Shown: positions 9,045-18,194, counted from the stretch's first letter. The stretch: 64,000 nucleotides of DNA from an uncultured Eubacteriales bacterium (GCA_900551325.1 URVM01000003.1:224277-288276), one strand, 5' to 3'. The notes: generated by a model from the sequence alone, not told the origin. Made by a program: numbers and translations.

Positions 9045-9077
9045 GTAAAACCTATGCCTTATTTATGCATAGGTTTC
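9045..9077 (-). terminator. Intrinsic terminator of HAD hydrolase gene
   Basis: The AAACCTATGC / GCATAGGTTT stem overlaps the last codons and stop of the HAD gene and continues into a short T run on the minus strand. The loop (about 9 nt) matches that of the copy at 8973-9007. Confidence 0.75.
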
Positions 9078-9743
9078 TTGGTTTTTATTTTCATAGTAAG
9101 CTATAATTTCTCTATAATCTTCTACGAAATAGTGCGCCTCTTGTCTTAAACGCTCTTCCATTTCTTCATCTTGTCGATCCCTTATAGCACAGCTTGTCAT
9201 ACCTGCTCTTTTTGCTGCTAAAACACCATTCGGTACATCTTCGAAAGTCAGACAGCGTTTAGGTTCTACACCTAAGTCTTTTGCTACCTTTTCATATACA
9301 TAAGGATAAGGTTTGCCCTTTTCTACTTCACAAGATGTACAGATAGCTCCAAATTTATTTTTAATGTGATGAACCTCTAAAATTACATTAATTAATTCAT
9401 AAGAATTACTCGTAGCAATACCCATCTTGATGCCTTGTCCATCTAGATAATCTAAAAACTCACGTACTCCTTCTTTAAGAGGTACTTGACTTTTGTAAAA
9501 CTCAAGAGCTATTTGATTAATATCTTTTTTAATCTTTTCTACATCATCTTCAATGTTAAAACGAGTCTTCATATACTGAGCAGTTTCTGTAAAACTCATC
9601 CCCTCTACTTCTTCTTCTGAAAATTCATCAGCTTTAACACCAAATTGTCCTAAATAAATCTCATCAATTTTATCCCATGCCCACATGGAATCTATCAGTG
9701 TTCCATCTAAGTCAAATATAACTGCATCAAATGTGTCATTCAT
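9063..9743 (-). CDS. HAD-superfamily hydrolase (beta-phosphoglucomutase/phosphatase-like)
   Basis: 226 aa haloacid-dehalogenase-type phosphohydrolase with a four-helix cap. Motif I is FDLDGTLIDS (nucleophile Asp, residues 10-19), motif II is GIATSNS (about 111-117), motif III Lys is in EKGKPYPYVY (about 140-149) and motif IV is FEDVPNGVLAAKRAG (about 167-181). This is subfamily IA, which contains phosphoglycolate phosphatases, beta-phosphoglucomutases and sugar-phosphate phosphatases; substrate cannot be told from the sequence. It is transcribed alone, with tandem terminators after it. Confidence 0.85.
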   Translation of the reverse strand: MNDTFDAVIFDLDGTLIDSMWAWDKIDEIYLGQFGVKADEFSEEEVEGMSFTETAQYMKTRFNIEDDVEKIKKDINQIALEFYKSQVPLKEGVREFLDYLDGQGIKMGIATSNSYELINVILEVHHIKNKFGAICTSCEVEKGKPYPYVYEKVAKDLGVEPKRCLTFEDVPNGVLAAKRAGMTSCAIRDRQDEEMEERLRQEAHYFVEDYREIIAYYENKNQETYA

Positions 9744-9767
9744 CCTATTATCTTTCTCCCTCCAACT

Positions 9768-9825
9768 AGCTATCTATATCTATATCTATATCTATATCTA
9801 TTCCTATTTCTATTTCTATTTCTAA
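9768..9825. repeat. Hexanucleotide microsatellite tracts
   Basis: About four tandem copies of TATATC are followed by about four imperfect copies of CTATTT, placed between the HAD gene start (9743) and the pseudouridine synthase stop (9875). On the minus strand it lies in the HAD gene's promoter/leader zone. Such a tract can change length by slippage and alter spacing, but no phase variation can be read from one sequence. Confidence 0.85.
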
Positions 9826-9874
9826 CTGTATTTAACTAGCCATCTTCCTAACTATTTTTCTTCCTAACTATCTA

Positions 9875-10612
9875 TTACTTCTCTTCTTGTCCTTTTAAGC
9901 AATCAAGCTCTTCTTGTGTTAACTGACGATATTCACCTAAGGCTAAGTCCTCTGGAAGTTTTAAGTTTCCCATACTTATACGTTTAAGATAAGTAACTTC
10001 TTTTCCAACAGCCTTCATCATACGTTTTACTTGGTGGAACTTACCTTCTTTAATAGTTATATATACTTTTGAGTTTTCCTCGTTTGCTTCTATAATCTCA
10101 AGGCTTGCTGGCATACAAGGTTTAGCTTCACCTATATCTATACCTTCACTAAAGGCTATGCAGTCTTCCTTAGTCACTTGACCTGTTACTTTGGCGTAGT
10201 AACATTTATCTACATGCTTTTTAGGAGATAGGAGGGCGTGATTAAACTTACCATCATTAGTGAGTATTAAAAGTCCTTCCGTATCTTTATCTAACCTACC
10301 TACAGGTGCTAGTGTTCTACCTCTTGTAATAGGGTCTAAAAGATCCATAACTGTCTCTTGTTTAGGATCTTCTGTAGCAGTAATATAGCCCGCTGGCTTA
10401 TTTAAAATATAGTAATAAAAAGTTTTATAATCTACTACCTCTTCACCAAGGCTTACTACATCTTCTAATGGATTAATACCATATTCAGGGCGCTTTTCTA
10501 CTTCTCCATTTACTTTAACTTTTTTCTTTTTTATAAGTTGCTGCACTTGGGAACGAGAACCATATCCTGTATGTACCAAGTATTTATCCAATCTCATTTT
10601 CTTTTCTACCAT
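9875..10612 (-). CDS. RsuA/RluB-family rRNA pseudouridine synthase
   Basis: 245 aa enzyme that isomerises a uridine in rRNA. It has an N-terminal S4 RNA-binding domain (MRLDKYLVHTGYGSRSQ, about 6-22) and the pseudouridine synthase core with catalytic Asp in APVGRLDKDTEGLLILTND (about 100-118). The C-terminal GKFHQVKRMMKAVGKEV stretch is typical of the RsuA branch, so 16S rRNA position 516 is the likely target, but RluB-type 23S action cannot be excluded. The start could be the first ATG or the ATG five codons in; neither has a strong ribosome site. Confidence 0.85.
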   Translation of the reverse strand: MVEKKMRLDKYLVHTGYGSRSQVQQLIKKKKVKVNGEVEKRPEYGINPLEDVVSLGEEVVDYKTFYYYILNKPAGYITATEDPKQETVMDLLDPITRGRTLAPVGRLDKDTEGLLILTNDGKFNHALLSPKKHVDKCYYAKVTGQVTKEDCIAFSEGIDIGEAKPCMPASLEIIEANEENSKVYITIKEGKFHQVKRMMKAVGKEVTYLKRISMGNLKLPEDLALGEYRQLTQEELDCLKGQEEK

Positions 10613-10720
10613 TTATCTTACCATCATTTCTATATTATTTAATCACTTTAAATTTATTAGCTTTCTAATATATATTGTACATCATTTTTGAAACTTCTTA
10701 TAGTCCCTATTACTATCTCC

Positions 10721-12088
10721 CTAACTCATCATACGCCAATTTGAGGCATATAAGTTTTTCAAGGTACCATTTTGACTTTTCACCCAACCTAGTGGATAAC
10801 CGCCTACCCCTACTACATGAAAACCTTTTGGTACGTCTATAAGAAGGGTTTCACCCTTTAAATATTTGACTACATTTACATCTTCAATACTAAGATCAAT
10901 ATATTGTTTAAACATTTCCTTTGGATAAGCAAGAGCTAATACTTGAGAAGGTACAAAACGTTTGTTTTTTACTTCTCCTAAATACATACCACTTCTTATT
11001 ACACGAAGGCCTTCTAAGTCTGGTGCATCTTCACTATGTATATAAATTTTATTATTAAGTTCAATAATTGGTGTATTCACATCTATATGGGTATATACTT
11101 CAATGAATTCTTTTAGAACGCCTATATCTTTTATACATTGTTTAACTTTTAGACGTTTTGTCTTATCTTGGGAACTACCTATCTTTTGTAATAAACAAAC
11201 AAAATGTCCTTCTCCTTTTAAATGATGTGGCCAAAGTCTTAAGGCGCCACTTAGTTTATTAGAACCTTCTTTTACCCATTCTGGACGGCCTTGTTGAATC
11301 CCACCTACACCTTCTAATGGTACAATGTTACAGTCTTCATGTTTGCTTAGAAAGGCTTGAATCATCTCTTCATTTTCTTCTGGTGAAAAAGTACAAGTAG
11401 AATAAAGCATCATTCCATTTTCTTTTAGCATTGTATAAGCATGTTCTAAAATCTCTTCTTGAAGCTTAGTACAATGATCTATCCCGTGAGTTTCCCAACT
11501 CTTAACCGCATTTTCGTTTTTTCTAAACATGCCTTCTCCAGAACAAGGAGCATCTATAAGAATTTTATCAAAATACCCTGGTAACTTCTTCGCTAAACGC
11601 TCTGGTGTTTCAGCAGTAATAATACTATTACGTATACCAAAGTTTTCAATATTTTTCATAAGTGCCATAGCACGTGTTGCACTAATATCATTACTAAAAA
11701 GAAGGCCTGTTTGCCCAAGTTTAGCTCCTACTTGAGTGGACTTACCACCTGGTGCTGCACAAAGATCTAATACTTTATCTCCTTCTTCTATAGGTATATA
11801 GGCCCCTGGTGCCATAGCACTAGGTTCTTGTATATAATAAAGCCCTGCATGAAAATAAGGATGTTTACCGGGTCTATCGTCTTCTCTATAATAGTAACCT
11901 TCCTTACACCAAGGTACACTTTCTAATCCTTCAAAAGGTGAAAGTTCTTCCCATGTCTTATTGTCTATTTTCATTGTATTAATACGAATACCATGATACT
12001 CCGGGAAATTATAACTCTCCATATAAGCGTTGTATTCATCTTTTAAAAGTCCTTGAATTTTCTCTTTAAACTGAATAGGTAGTTCCAT
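10721..12088 (-). CDS. RsmF-type rRNA (cytosine-5) methyltransferase
   Basis: 455 aa SAM-dependent RNA m5C methyltransferase of the RsmB/NOP2/Sun family. SAM motif I is DLCAAPGGKSTQ (about 107-118); motif IV IDAPCSGEGMFRK (about 176-188) and motif VI YSTCTFSPEENE (about 229-240) carry the two cysteines used in catalysis and release. A C-terminal region of about 150 aa after residue 300 fits the RsmF extension (AYPKEMFKQYIDLS, PKGFHVVGVGGYPLGWVK). Likely modifies 16S rRNA. It precedes the RsuA-like gene by about 110 bp in transcription order, suggesting a ribosome-modification pair. Confidence 0.9.
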   Translation of the reverse strand: MELPIQFKEKIQGLLKDEYNAYMESYNFPEYHGIRINTMKIDNKTWEELSPFEGLESVPWCKEGYYYREDDRPGKHPYFHAGLYYIQEPSAMAPGAYIPIEEGDKVLDLCAAPGGKSTQVGAKLGQTGLLFSNDISATRAMALMKNIENFGIRNSIITAETPERLAKKLPGYFDKILIDAPCSGEGMFRKNENAVKSWETHGIDHCTKLQEEILEHAYTMLKENGMMLYSTCTFSPEENEEMIQAFLSKHEDCNIVPLEGVGGIQQGRPEWVKEGSNKLSGALRLWPHHLKGEGHFVCLLQKIGSSQDKTKRLKVKQCIKDIGVLKEFIEVYTHIDVNTPIIELNNKIYIHSEDAPDLEGLRVIRSGMYLGEVKNKRFVPSQVLALAYPKEMFKQYIDLSIEDVNVVKYLKGETLLIDVPKGFHVVGVGGYPLGWVKSQNGTLKNLYASNWRMMS

Positions 12089-12231
12089 GTGATGTCCTCT
12101 TATCTTTTAATGTCTAGGTTGTATTAATCTTATCTTTTATTTTATAATTGATTTAATGATTTACTACATATATATCCATATTTACTTATCTGTATAAAAT
12201 TAGACTATTACTGATTTTATGTTGTTAGAGT

Positions 12232-12924
12232 TTAAATTTCTCCAATATATTTAGGTTCAAAATTTAAATAATCTGCTGCAACTAAATGATAGTTAATCCC
12301 CTCATATTCACCTTGTAAGGCTTTTGACCAGGCACCTTCATCGTGCAAATGTCCAAAAACTACTTGACTTACAGGGTAGTTTTCTAAAAGCTTTGTAAAA
12401 GCTGAGGGTTCTCTTTTTTCATTAGTAGGTGGATAGTGAAGGGCAACAATTATTTCTTTTGCACCTTTTTTCTTAGCATCTTCTAGGGAAAGCCTTAACC
12501 TCTCTACTTCACGTTTATATACTTTTTCATCTTCTTTTGTCATTTCTTCTTGCTGTGACCATGCTCTTGTGCCACAGATTGCAACACCCTTTTCTACTAA
12601 ATAAGCTGTATTTTGAAGGAAGTAAAGTCTTTGATCTAACTGATTAAGTCGGCCTATCTTTTCCCACCAATAGTCATGATTACCTTTTATGCATACTTTC
12701 TTTCCAGGTAAGTTTGCAATAAACTCTAAGTCTATCTTGGCTTCATCTAAGCGCATCCCCCAAGATAGATCACCACAAAGTATGACTAAATCTTCTTCCT
12801 TTATTTTATTTAACCAATTTCTTTGTATAGCCTGTACATGGTTTTTCCAAGCATCTCCAAAAATGTCCATGGGTTTATCCACTCCAAAGCTTAAATGTAA
12901 ATCACCTATGGCATAGATTTTCAT
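12232..12924 (-). CDS. Calcineurin-like metallophosphoesterase
   Basis: 230 aa, with all metal-binding motifs of the family in order: GDLHLS (7-12), ILCGDLSWGM (about 48-57), KGNHDYWW (about 79-86), ALHYPPTN (about 160-167) and VVFGHLHDEG (about 188-197). A two-metal phosphoesterase of unknown substrate; related clostridial proteins are annotated only as metallophosphoesterases. The ATG follows AAGGAG. No operon partner is evident. Confidence 0.85.
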   Translation of the reverse strand: MKIYAIGDLHLSFGVDKPMDIFGDAWKNHVQAIQRNWLNKIKEEDLVILCGDLSWGMRLDEAKIDLEFIANLPGKKVCIKGNHDYWWEKIGRLNQLDQRLYFLQNTAYLVEKGVAICGTRAWSQQEEMTKEDEKVYKREVERLRLSLEDAKKKGAKEIIVALHYPPTNEKREPSAFTKLLENYPVSQVVFGHLHDEGAWSKALQGEYEGINYHLVAADYLNFEPKYIGEI

Positions 12925-13034
12925 TCATTTACTCCTTATCCTTCTAACCTTTGTTAGTAAATAGATTGCGACTTATTATAGCATAATTTAAATCCTATTC
13001 CAACGGCTTTAATGACGAAATAAAAGGACTCTTT

Positions 13035-14060
13035 TTATTTTGTTTCTAGATATTCCAAGATACTATAGGGATTCACCCAAAATTCTTCATTGCTTGGTGT
13101 TTTTACTGCAATACCTATATGTAAATGGACAGGGAATTTTCCTCTTGTGCCTTCTTCTCCATATCCTGTATCTCCCATTAAGCCAATGACTTGACCGGCT
13201 TTTACCCTATCTTCTTGTTTAAGATTTTTAGGATAACTATCTAGATGAGCATAGTAAAAATAGGCTCCGTTTTCACTTCTTATCCCTACTCTATAACCAC
13301 CCACTTGGTTCCAACCTATATTTTCTACTACTCCATCTGTCATACTTCTTACTTGTATTTTCCCAGCTTCCTCCTCTTTAGACATAATATCAATACCATA
13401 GTGTAGTCTATCTCCTTTATAACTTCTAGCTTCCTTCCAACCATTCTTGTAAGTATATACATTCTTTTCTTTAATAGGAAAGCACTCTATATCATAGATA
13501 AACTGCTTGTACACCTGTGCAGCATGATCATACATACCAAACTCATCTAAAAGATTGGTAATATCTTTTTCTTTAATACATTTTTTAATTTCCTCATTTG
13601 ATACACCTTTATAAGACTCTACAGCCCACACAGCAAGTGTGTAGGCATAGTCTTTTTGATATTTTAAAGAAAGCTTAAGCATTTCATCTAAAGTTTTAGC
13701 TCCAATATTTAAGTCTTGCATATAGTCTATATAACCTTTTGATATTTGTTGTTCTACCTTGGTCGTTTCCTTAGAAGACTTCTCTTCTTTTGCCTTTAAC
13801 CCACCACTGCATTTTGAAAAGATTAAAATAACCCCTACTGCAATAAGCAAAATACCTATAAGCTTTTTCATATTTTCTATTCCTTCAAAAGCCACAAATT
13901 GATTTCTTCCCCTATTCATTTTAGATAAGGATGGTGCTTTTACAACAGAAAAATTAATTTTATTACTAGGTATTATTTGCCCTCTTTTTCTTCTTGTATA
14001 ATTACGTTTTCTACTCATATCATATGTTACTTGACCTATAAAACGCTGGAAACTCTTCAC
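13035..14060 (-). CDS. Membrane-anchored M23 (LytM-type) metallopeptidase
   Basis: 341 aa starting at GTG behind AGGGGGAG. Residues 1-60 are basic and probably cytoplasmic, a transmembrane helix follows at about 65-82 (KLIGILLIAVGVILIF), and the rest lies outside the cell. The peptidase domain (about 200-341) has the zinc motifs HYGIDI and VHLHIGI. Such enzymes cut peptidoglycan cross-links or act in sporulation engulfment (SpoIIQ-like); which applies here is unknown. A Cys after the helix lacks a proper lipobox (Lys precedes it), so lipoprotein processing is unlikely. An ATG at residue 64 is a less likely alternative start. Confidence 0.8.
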   Translation of the reverse strand: MKSFQRFIGQVTYDMSRKRNYTRRKRGQIIPSNKINFSVVKAPSLSKMNRGRNQFVAFEGIENMKKLIGILLIAVGVILIFSKCSGGLKAKEEKSSKETTKVEQQISKGYIDYMQDLNIGAKTLDEMLKLSLKYQKDYAYTLAVWAVESYKGVSNEEIKKCIKEKDITNLLDEFGMYDHAAQVYKQFIYDIECFPIKEKNVYTYKNGWKEARSYKGDRLHYGIDIMSKEEEAGKIQVRSMTDGVVENIGWNQVGGYRVGIRSENGAYFYYAHLDSYPKNLKQEDRVKAGQVIGLMGDTGYGEEGTRGKFPVHLHIGIAVKTPSNEEFWVNPYSILEYLETK

Positions 14061-14081
14061 CTTTTCTCCCCCTCACTCTAT

Positions 14082-14116
14082 AAAAAAAGAAGAAGCACCT
14101 TATTATGCTTCTTCTT
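14082..14116 (-). terminator. Terminator after the radical SAM gene
   Basis: Minus-strand stem AGAAGAAGC / GCTTCTTCT with a long T run, overlapping the 3' end of the TIGR01212 gene and ending before the M23 gene. The two genes are therefore probably separate transcripts or weakly linked. It would also work on the plus strand with fewer Ts. Confidence 0.8.
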
Positions 14117-15059
14117 TCGTCACAAAACCTTTTACTGCCTTACCATTCAAATAATTACATAAATCTCCTTGTTTCCAATGGTTGGCCTCCATCTTTTCTA
14201 TAATTTCATCATGGATTTTCCACCAACTTGTATTCCAATTTGCAAACAAAGTGTATTCTTCTGGTGCCCTTCCAATAATACGTTGAATCACTATATTTGG
14301 TGATAAATAACGTAGGAAAGTAATCACTCTTTCTTCGTACTCTTCCATAGAAATCATTTCAAATTCCCCAGCTTCATATTGGCGTCCCATCTTTGTTCCT
14401 TTTGTAATATATAAAGCATGGAGTTTAATATAATCCATATTTAAAACACTCATCAGCTTAGCATTTTCAATCACATCATCTAAATTATCCCAAGGTAAGT
14501 TTAAAATTAAATGAGTACAAATGGAAAAACCATAAGCTTTAATACGTAGGACCGCATCTAAATACTCACTTAGTCCATGTCCTCTATTAATCTTTGCTAA
14601 TGTATGATAGTTCATAGTTTGTAAACCTAGTTCAATACATACATCATAGCCTGTTTCCTTTTGCCAACTATGAATGGCCTTTAAATAGGCTTCATTAATA
14701 CAATCTGGTCTTGTAGATATGCTAATACCTACTAAATCTTTATGATGTATTTGACTAAGTACCTCTTTAAAAGTTTCAAGAGGCATATAAGTATTACTGA
14801 AATTTTGTAAGTAAGCAATAAACTTTCTTGCTTTATACCGTTTTCCTATATATTCAATGTTCTGCTTTAGTTGATCTTCTATTGTAATTTTTGTATCTAA
14901 CATTTCGTAACCTATTCCTACATCACCACAAAAGGTACAGCCACCTTTGCCACATGTACCATCTCTATTAGGACAAGTTACAGGCAAGTTTACAGGAATT
15001 TTATAAACCTTCTCGCCATATTTTTCTTTTAATGTATCTGCATAACGTTTATAAGTCAT
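14103..15059 (-). CDS. TIGR01212-family radical SAM protein (YhcC-like)
   Basis: 318 aa radical SAM enzyme; the family's reaction is unknown. The cluster motif is in VTCPNRDGTCGKGGCTFCG (near residues 28-46), with the wider Cys spacing typical of TIGR01212 rather than CxxxCxxC. SAM-core strands follow (FIAYLQNFSNTY, GISISTRPDCI, ELGLQTMNYHTL, THLILNLPWD). I place the start at the ATG at 15059, behind AAGGAG. The longer frame to a TTG at 15125 would put a perfect TTGACA -35 box inside the gene. Confidence 0.87.
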   Translation of the reverse strand: MTYKRYADTLKEKYGEKVYKIPVNLPVTCPNRDGTCGKGGCTFCGDVGIGYEMLDTKITIEDQLKQNIEYIGKRYKARKFIAYLQNFSNTYMPLETFKEVLSQIHHKDLVGISISTRPDCINEAYLKAIHSWQKETGYDVCIELGLQTMNYHTLAKINRGHGLSEYLDAVLRIKAYGFSICTHLILNLPWDNLDDVIENAKLMSVLNMDYIKLHALYITKGTKMGRQYEAGEFEMISMEEYEERVITFLRYLSPNIVIQRIIGRAPEEYTLFANWNTSWWKIHDEIIEKMEANHWKQGDLCNYLNGKAVKGFVTKEEA

Positions 15060-15096
15060 GGGTGCGTAAACTCCTTTTCCATAGGTGTTTTCTTTT

Positions 15097-15125
15097 ATGG
15101 TAAAACGAGTCTTATCATTTGTCAA
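15097..15125 (-). promoter_or_regulatory. Promoter of the TIGR01212 radical SAM gene
   Basis: On the minus strand a perfect TTGACA (15120-15125), a 17-bp spacer and TACCAT (15097-15102), ending 38 bp before the chosen ATG. It supports the shorter gene start. Confidence 0.5.
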
Positions 15126-15273
15126 ACAAGCTTTATATTCTATATATAGCTATAATTTGGATATATATTCCAACTTCAGAAATATTGAATAAAAATTTTT
15201 TTGTAACTCATACTATGTACAATAGAGTTTCATCTATATATTTCCAATTCGTTTGAAAGGTAGGTAATAAGCT

Positions 15274-15492
15274 ATGCAAACTAAAGGTTTAGATGTTCTT
15301 GCACTTACACTTGTTATTATAGGAGCAATCAACTGGGGACTTATTGGTTTCTTCAAATTTGATTTAGTATCCACTTTATTTGGAGGCCCAACCTCATGGA
15401 TTAGCCGTATTATTTTTGCTCTAGTAGGTCTTGCTGGACTTTACGCACTTACTTTCTATGGCAAATCATCTCACAACAGCCATAATGCTTAA
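15274..15492 (+). CDS. Small DUF378 (YuzA-like) membrane protein
   Basis: 72 aa with two hydrophobic helices (about 8-28 and 44-62) and a conserved INWGLIGFFKFDLV stretch between them, the hallmark of DUF378. The function of the family is unknown; it may be a small structural membrane protein. The C-terminus is polar with Ser/His/Asn. The ATG follows AAAGGTAGG. It is monocistronic, with a terminator just after it, in a plus-strand island among minus-strand genes. Confidence 0.85.
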   Translation: MQTKGLDVLALTLVIIGAINWGLIGFFKFDLVSTLFGGPTSWISRIIFALVGLAGLYALTFYGKSSHNSHNA

Positions 15493-15500
15493 TTTTTAAA

Positions 15501-15535
15501 AAATAACTAGATAGAATACTGTCTAGTTATTTTTA
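15501..15535 (+). terminator. Terminator of the DUF378 gene
   Basis: Stem ATAACTAGA / TCTAGTTAT around a 10-nt loop, followed by TTTTT, starting 11 bp after the stop codon. Confidence 0.85.
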
Positions 15536-15640
15536 TACCTATTTTTGTTTAAATTTTTATAAAATTTTTTTAAAATTAAAGGATATTTTAGTCAATATGT
15601 TGAATATGTATATTAATAAATCATATTAGGGGTGATAACC

Positions 15641-16051
15641 ATGATACAGATTATTACAGGTCAAACAGGTGAAGGTAAAACAAAACAAATGATTGAACTG
15701 GCAAATGACAAGATTAGAAACTCAGACGGACATATTGTTTACATTGATAGCACAACACAACATCGCTTTGCTCTTTCTCATCACATTCGTCTTATTGAAA
15801 CAACTTCTTTTCCCCTCCATGCCCATGATTTTTTTGGCTTTATTTGCGGAATTTTATCTAGCAATCATGATATTGAACTTATTTTCATTGATGAGCTCAC
15901 TCAAATCACCCGTCTTGGTATTGATGAACTAGCAATTTTCTTTGAAAGACTTAAACACCTTTCTGATAAGCATAATGTACATTTTATTGTCGGTGCAGCT
16001 TGTTCTAGTCAAGATATCCCAGATTCTCTTCTTTCCTTCTTAGTAGCGTAA
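15641..16051 (+). CDS. Small P-loop ATPase-like protein of unknown function
   Basis: 136 aa with a Walker A motif (GQTGEGKTKQ, residues 6-15) and a Walker B-like strand (IELIFIDEL, about 85-93). It ends soon after a sensor-like strand (VHFIVGAA) with no further domain, so this is a minimal nucleotide-binding core. Similar clostridial proteins are sometimes labelled PilT-like, but no pilus motif is visible and I would not use that name. Start taken at the ATG at 15641 with AGGGGTG as ribosome site; the in-frame GTG at 15632 overlaps that site. A terminator follows. Confidence 0.7.
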   Translation: MIQIITGQTGEGKTKQMIELANDKIRNSDGHIVYIDSTTQHRFALSHHIRLIETTSFPLHAHDFFGFICGILSSNHDIELIFIDELTQITRLGIDELAIFFERLKHLSDKHNVHFIVGAACSSQDIPDSLLSFLVA

Positions 16052-16072
16052 TTTACTCATTATAAAATGAAT

Positions 16073-16120
16073 AGGGCAGTCATTATAATCATTTATAATG
16101 ACTGCCCTGTTATTTTTTTA
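16073..16120 (+). terminator. Terminator between convergent genes
   Basis: Near-perfect 16-bp stem (AGGGCAGTCATTATAA and its complement) with a 4-nt loop, then a T-rich run on the plus strand. It ends the P-loop gene and probably also the convergent debranching-enzyme gene, whose stop codon is at its edge. Confidence 0.9.
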
Positions 16121-18065
16121 AAAGCTTAAATACACATACCGTAAAAGGATTCATCAAATAATGTGTATCTGTTCTTCTAATAGATGACTTAGTGAAGCTC
16201 TCCTCCTTAGATGTATCAATAATAAGTTCCCAACCTTTTAAACTTTTTGGTATTTCAAATTTTAATAGTTCTGTATAGTTGTTCATAACTACATAAAGTA
16301 TTTCTTCTTTTACTTCGATTTGCTCCGCTAAACTACAAGAGTGATATGCCCAGTCAGGTTCATTATAATTTACACCATGAAAGGTTATTTTAAGCTCATG
16401 ACCATTAGCTTTTTTAAAACAAAGACTTTCCTTCCGAAATCCTATCATATTCTTTACAAAATCTAACAGATCTTTATTCTTCTCTACCAATTCCCAGTCC
16501 ATCCAAGATATTTCATTATCTTGACAAAAAGCATTATTATTGCCTCTTTGTGTACGCCCTATTTCATCTCCCATTAAGATCATAGGTACACCTTGTGAAA
16601 GTAAAAGGAGGGTAAAAAAATTCTTTATACGCCTTTTTCGCTGCTCTAGCACCTTCACATTATGAGTTTCACCCTCTTCTCCATAGTTGTCACTGTAATT
16701 ATTATTGCTTCCATCTCTATTATCTTCACCATTTAGAGTATTATGTTTATGGGAGTAAGATACTAAATCCCACATAGTAAAGCCATCATGAGCTGTAATA
16801 AATTGTATTGTGTGGTTTTTATCTTTTCTTATATCTTTAAATTGTATTTCATTCCCCAATAAACATCTGGCTACTGCGCTAGTCATTCCTTTATCTCCTC
16901 TTACAAAACGGCGCATAGTATCTCTATAAATATCGCTCCACTCTGCAAAAGGATAAGGCATACGTCCTACATCATAAGCTCCTTTAGCATCCCAACATTC
17001 TGCAATAAGCTTTACATGAGATAAAACAGGATCACTAGCTATATCTTCTAAAAGAGAGCCCTCGTACCAATTCCCATCCTGATTTTGAGCTAGTATAGAG
17101 GCAAGGTCAAATCTAAACCCATCTACTCCCATACAAATAACCCAATAATATAAACTATCTAATATAAGCTGTTTTGTCACTATATGCATATTGTTAATAG
17201 TATTACCTGTGCCAGCATCATTACGATAATGATTACCTTGTTTTTTGTAATAGGTATCTGGTGCAAGTGCCTTAAAATTAAAAGTTGTACCATCTTGGCC
17301 ACCTTCTCCAGTATGGTTATACACTACATCTAAAATAACTTCCATACCATTTTCATGAACTGTCTTTACAAAGTTCCGAAAAGCTTTCACTTCTTCTAAT
17401 GCGTTTTTATTTGTAGCATAAACTTCTTGTAGGGCAAAAAAAGCAATAGTATTATAGCCCCATTCATCTTGTAATGTTTCTTGAGTAATAGGATGTTTAT
17501 TGGCTAAAGTATGTTTATTCCACTTAAACACTGGTAAAAGTTCTAAAGTAGTTACTCCTAAAGATTTTAAATAAGGTAGCTTCTTTAAAATGCCTTCATA
17601 AGTACCTCTTTCTTTTAATTCAAGACCACTAGTAGGACTTTTAGTAAAAGCACCTACATGCATTTCATAAATAATGGTTTCTTCCCAAGGAATATTAGGA
17701 TGTACACCTTCATATAAATTATCTCTTAAGACTAAGTTCTTATAATGATTACTTCCTTTAGGAAAGGCACTTAAACTTCTAGCATAAGGATCAATAAGAG
17801 GCATGCTCTTTTCCCCTTTTTCATCTATAGTTTGCCACGTATAAGCATAACCTTCTTCTATACCAGAAATAGCAATATGAAAAATATCTCCTGTACTATA
17901 GTTCTGTCTATTTAAAACAACTTCTATTAATGGCTTATCTTCATAAACATATTGATAAATCTTTAAAACCATTTCATGACAAACTGTTGCATAAATACCA
18001 AAGTAGGCCCACTTATCTATTAATCTACACCCTAATAAGGGTAACCCCTTCTTTATCTCAAACAT
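16110..18065 (-). CDS. Glycogen/starch debranching enzyme (isoamylase/GlgX-type, GH13)
   Basis: 651 aa intracellular alpha-1,6-glucosidase. An N-terminal CBM48-like domain (about 1-110) precedes the GH13 barrel. Barrel motifs: ILDVVYNHTGEG, MGVDGFRFDLAS (nucleophile Asp), LIAECWDAKG (acid/base Glu) and FITAHDGFTMWDLV (third Asp); the WGYNTIAFFALQ motif favours isoamylase/GlgX over type I pullulanase, which has YNWGYDP. No signal peptide. Start chosen at the ATG at 18065 behind GGGAGTG; an ATG 13 codons upstream lacks a ribosome site. No other glycogen gene is nearby. Confidence 0.87.
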   Translation of the reverse strand: MFEIKKGLPLLGCRLIDKWAYFGIYATVCHEMVLKIYQYVYEDKPLIEVVLNRQNYSTGDIFHIAISGIEEGYAYTWQTIDEKGEKSMPLIDPYARSLSAFPKGSNHYKNLVLRDNLYEGVHPNIPWEETIIYEMHVGAFTKSPTSGLELKERGTYEGILKKLPYLKSLGVTTLELLPVFKWNKHTLANKHPITQETLQDEWGYNTIAFFALQEVYATNKNALEEVKAFRNFVKTVHENGMEVILDVVYNHTGEGGQDGTTFNFKALAPDTYYKKQGNHYRNDAGTGNTINNMHIVTKQLILDSLYYWVICMGVDGFRFDLASILAQNQDGNWYEGSLLEDIASDPVLSHVKLIAECWDAKGAYDVGRMPYPFAEWSDIYRDTMRRFVRGDKGMTSAVARCLLGNEIQFKDIRKDKNHTIQFITAHDGFTMWDLVSYSHKHNTLNGEDNRDGSNNNYSDNYGEEGETHNVKVLEQRKRRIKNFFTLLLLSQGVPMILMGDEIGRTQRGNNNAFCQDNEISWMDWELVEKNKDLLDFVKNMIGFRKESLCFKKANGHELKITFHGVNYNEPDWAYHSCSLAEQIEVKEEILYVVMNNYTELLKFEIPKSLKGWELIIDTSKEESFTKSSIRRTDTHYLMNPFTVCVFKLLKK

Positions 18066-18154
18066 ATATACACTCCCAACTTCAATCTGCTCTATAAGTT
18101 GCATATATAAATTTTACCATATTTTGTAAATATTATATACATTTAATTTGAGTC

Positions 18155-18182
18155 TTGCAATTTTTTTTGGCTATGTTATAAT
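18155..18182 (+). promoter_or_regulatory. Promoter of the tyrS T-box transcript
   Basis: TTGCAA (18155-18160), a 16-bp T-rich spacer and a perfect TATAAT (18177-18182), just upstream of the T-box stem I. Confidence 0.65.
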
Positions 18183-18194
18183 TATAACCAATTC

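Noticed and set aside
9768..9825. CRISPR array
   Set aside because: Units are six bases long with no spacers; no cas genes are in the window.
14103..15125. Longer start (TTG at 15125) for the radical SAM gene
   Set aside because: TTG lies in a perfect TTGACA -35 box and lacks a ribosome site; the ATG at 15059 has AAGGAG.
15641..16051. PilT-type twitching motility ATPase
   Set aside because: Only Walker A and B are present; the Asp and His boxes of PilT and the normal length (about 350 aa) are missing.
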